The notes under the pieces are model-generated. The model saw only the letters and a program-made list of their open reading frames with translations. It had not been told where the DNA came from and searched no databases. A stretch of 14,706 nucleotides of DNA from Ilumatobacteraceae bacterium (GTDB lineage Bacteria; Actinomycetota; Acidimicrobiia; Acidimicrobiales; Ilumatobacteraceae): positions 1 through 14,706 of the forward strand of contig JANRBC010000128.1 of the NCBI GenBank assembly GCA_030727685.1, in the 5' to 3' direction. Numbering within the stretch: the first letter of the stretch is position 1; each line of letters begins with the position of its first letter. A program made the position numbers and the translations under genes. Below, one piece after another: positions 14,143-14,706 of the stretch.

Positions 14143-14168
14143 CAAGTTGCCCGCATTCGCGCAACTTG
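14143..14168. repeat. 8-bp inverted repeat between rnhA and the SDR gene
   Basis: Perfect arms CAAGTTGC (14143-14150) and GCAACTTG (14161-14168) flank a 10-base loop, starting 29 bp after the rnhA stop. No T-run follows, so it is not a classical terminator, although actinobacterial terminators often lack one. The right arm ends two bases before the -10 element of the next gene, so it could equally be an operator. Confidence 0.45.
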
Positions 14169-14170
14169 CG

Positions 14171-14176
14171 TAGTCT
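14171..14176 (+). promoter_or_regulatory. Putative -10 element of a leaderless promoter for the SDR gene
   Basis: TAGTCT, six bases before the ATG at 14183. A TTGCCC (14147-14152) lies 18 bp upstream and matches the -35 consensus at four of six positions; it falls on the left arm of the inverted repeat at 14143-14168. No ribosome binding site is present. Confidence 0.45.
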
Positions 14177-14182
14177 GCATGC

Positions 14183-14706
14183 ATGGATATTAAAGACGTA
14201 AGCGCGATAGTTACAGGTGGAGCATCAGGTATCGGCGCAGCGGTGGCGCGAATGTTGGCCGCACGCGGTGCAAAAGTTGTTGTCGCCGATCTTCAAGAAG
14301 AAAAAGGCAATGCACTCGCCAAAGAAATCGGTGGCGCATATTGCAAGGTCGATGTCACCAACACTCAAGACATCATCAATGCGACAGAGATGGCAAAGTC
14401 GATGGGTCCGGTTCGTGTGCTCGTCAACTCGGCTGGCATCGGTTGGGCGCAACGAACAGTCGGCAAAGACGGCACGTATGAGTCGGCTGCAAATCTCGAC
14501 GCTTTCAAAAAAGTTATTGCAATCAACTTGGTCGGTTCGTTCGACTGCATTCGCATCGTCGGCACGGCAATGAGCACAACTGAGCCACTCGCTAATGGCG
14601 AGCGTGGCGCGATCGTCAACATCGCGTCTGTGGCTGCTTACGACGGTCAGATTGGCCAGGCTTCTTATTCGGCTTCAAAGGGCGGAGTAGTCGGCATGAC
14701 TTTGCC
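14183..14706 (+). CDS. HSD10-like short-chain dehydrogenase, 3' end cut by window
   Basis: The first 174 residues of a classical short-chain dehydrogenase/reductase; the gene runs off the right edge with no stop. Present are the Rossmann motif TGGASGIG (11-18), Asp36 at the end of beta-2 (VVVAD, favouring NAD over NADP), NSAG (82-85), Asn115 in INLVG, Ser149 in NIASV, and Tyr162-x3-Lys166 in YSASK. AGIGWAQRTVGKDG and SYSASKGGVVGMTL strongly resemble the HSD10/3-hydroxyacyl-CoA dehydrogenase type 2 subgroup, whose members oxidise 3-hydroxyacyl-CoA or hydroxysteroids. Such a role would complement the acyl-CoA dehydrogenase at 3263-4378, but they are not in one operon. Complete relatives have about 255 residues, so about 80 are missing. 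Start chosen by the leaderless-type TAGTCT six bases upstream. Confidence 0.92.
   Translation, partial: MDIKDVSAIVTGGASGIGAAVARMLAARGAKVVVADLQEEKGNALAKEIGGAYCKVDVTNTQDIINATEMAKSMGPVRVLVNSAGIGWAQRTVGKDGTYESAANLDAFKKVIAINLVGSFDCIRIVGTAMSTTEPLANGERGAIVNIASVAAYDGQIGQASYSASKGGVVGMTL

Noticed and set aside
1..14706. Search for CRISPR repeats, tRNA/rRNA, transposases, integrase sites, toxin-antitoxin or defence genes
   Set aside because: No regularly spaced repeats, cloverleaf-like segments, recombinase motifs or such proteins were seen. The region is ordinary chromosomal sequence with uniform composition by eye.

Overview
This window is a compact, gene-dense bacterial chromosome segment of 16 protein genes, the last one cut by the right edge. 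No tRNA, rRNA, CRISPR array, insertion sequence or phage gene is visible. The gene content points to an actinobacterium. It has a homodimeric AceE-type pyruvate dehydrogenase E1, a SufU-type SUF scaffold, an Actinobacteria-type HhH-GPD protein, and members of two families linked to mycothiol (an MDMPI/DinB-fold protein and an Rv2466c-like DsbA). Base composition is moderate by eye, not the high G+C of Streptomyces or mycobacteria. Gene starts mostly lack Shine-Dalgarno sequences, and several carry a -10-like hexamer 6-7 nt before the start codon, as in leaderless transcription. A freshwater or marine member of Acidimicrobiia (Ilumatobacter-like) is my best guess; this is inference.

Layout, left to right. 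(1) 17-2483, minus: sufC-sufS-sufU, iron-sulfur cluster assembly, with no sufB or sufD before sufC. (2) 2543-3175, minus: a glyoxalase II-like metallo-beta-lactamase-fold hydrolase, divergent from (3) 3263-4843, plus: an acyl-CoA dehydrogenase and a small membrane-anchored protein of unknown function. (4) 4840-6665, minus: a 90-residue protein coupled to a tandem-domain family 2 glycosyltransferase. This unit meets unit 3 tail to tail at one shared CTAG. (5) 6701-8202, minus: a DsbA/Rv2466c-like protein with a CPWA active site, overlapping by ATGA an MDMPI-family protein. (6) 8261-9274, plus: a 77-residue unknown protein and an alpha/beta hydrolase with Asn in place of the nucleophile. (7) 9279-13596, minus: aceE, an HhH-GPD protein and galE, joined by 4-bp stop/start overlaps. 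(8) 13677-14114, plus: RNase HI, divergent from aceE. (9) 14183 to the edge, plus: an HSD10-like short-chain dehydrogenase.

Most of the window is central metabolism and maintenance: Fe-S assembly, pyruvate to acetyl-CoA, fatty-acid-type oxidation (acyl-CoA dehydrogenase and HSD10-like dehydrogenase), UDP-galactose supply and glycosyl transfer, and nucleic acid repair. I did not find a clearly novel defence or mobile system. The best candidates for something undescribed are the coupled, probably mycothiol-linked pair at 6701-8202, the glycosyltransferase with a degenerate first catalytic domain plus its small partner at 4840-6665, and the nucleophile-less alpha/beta hydrolase at 8516-9274.
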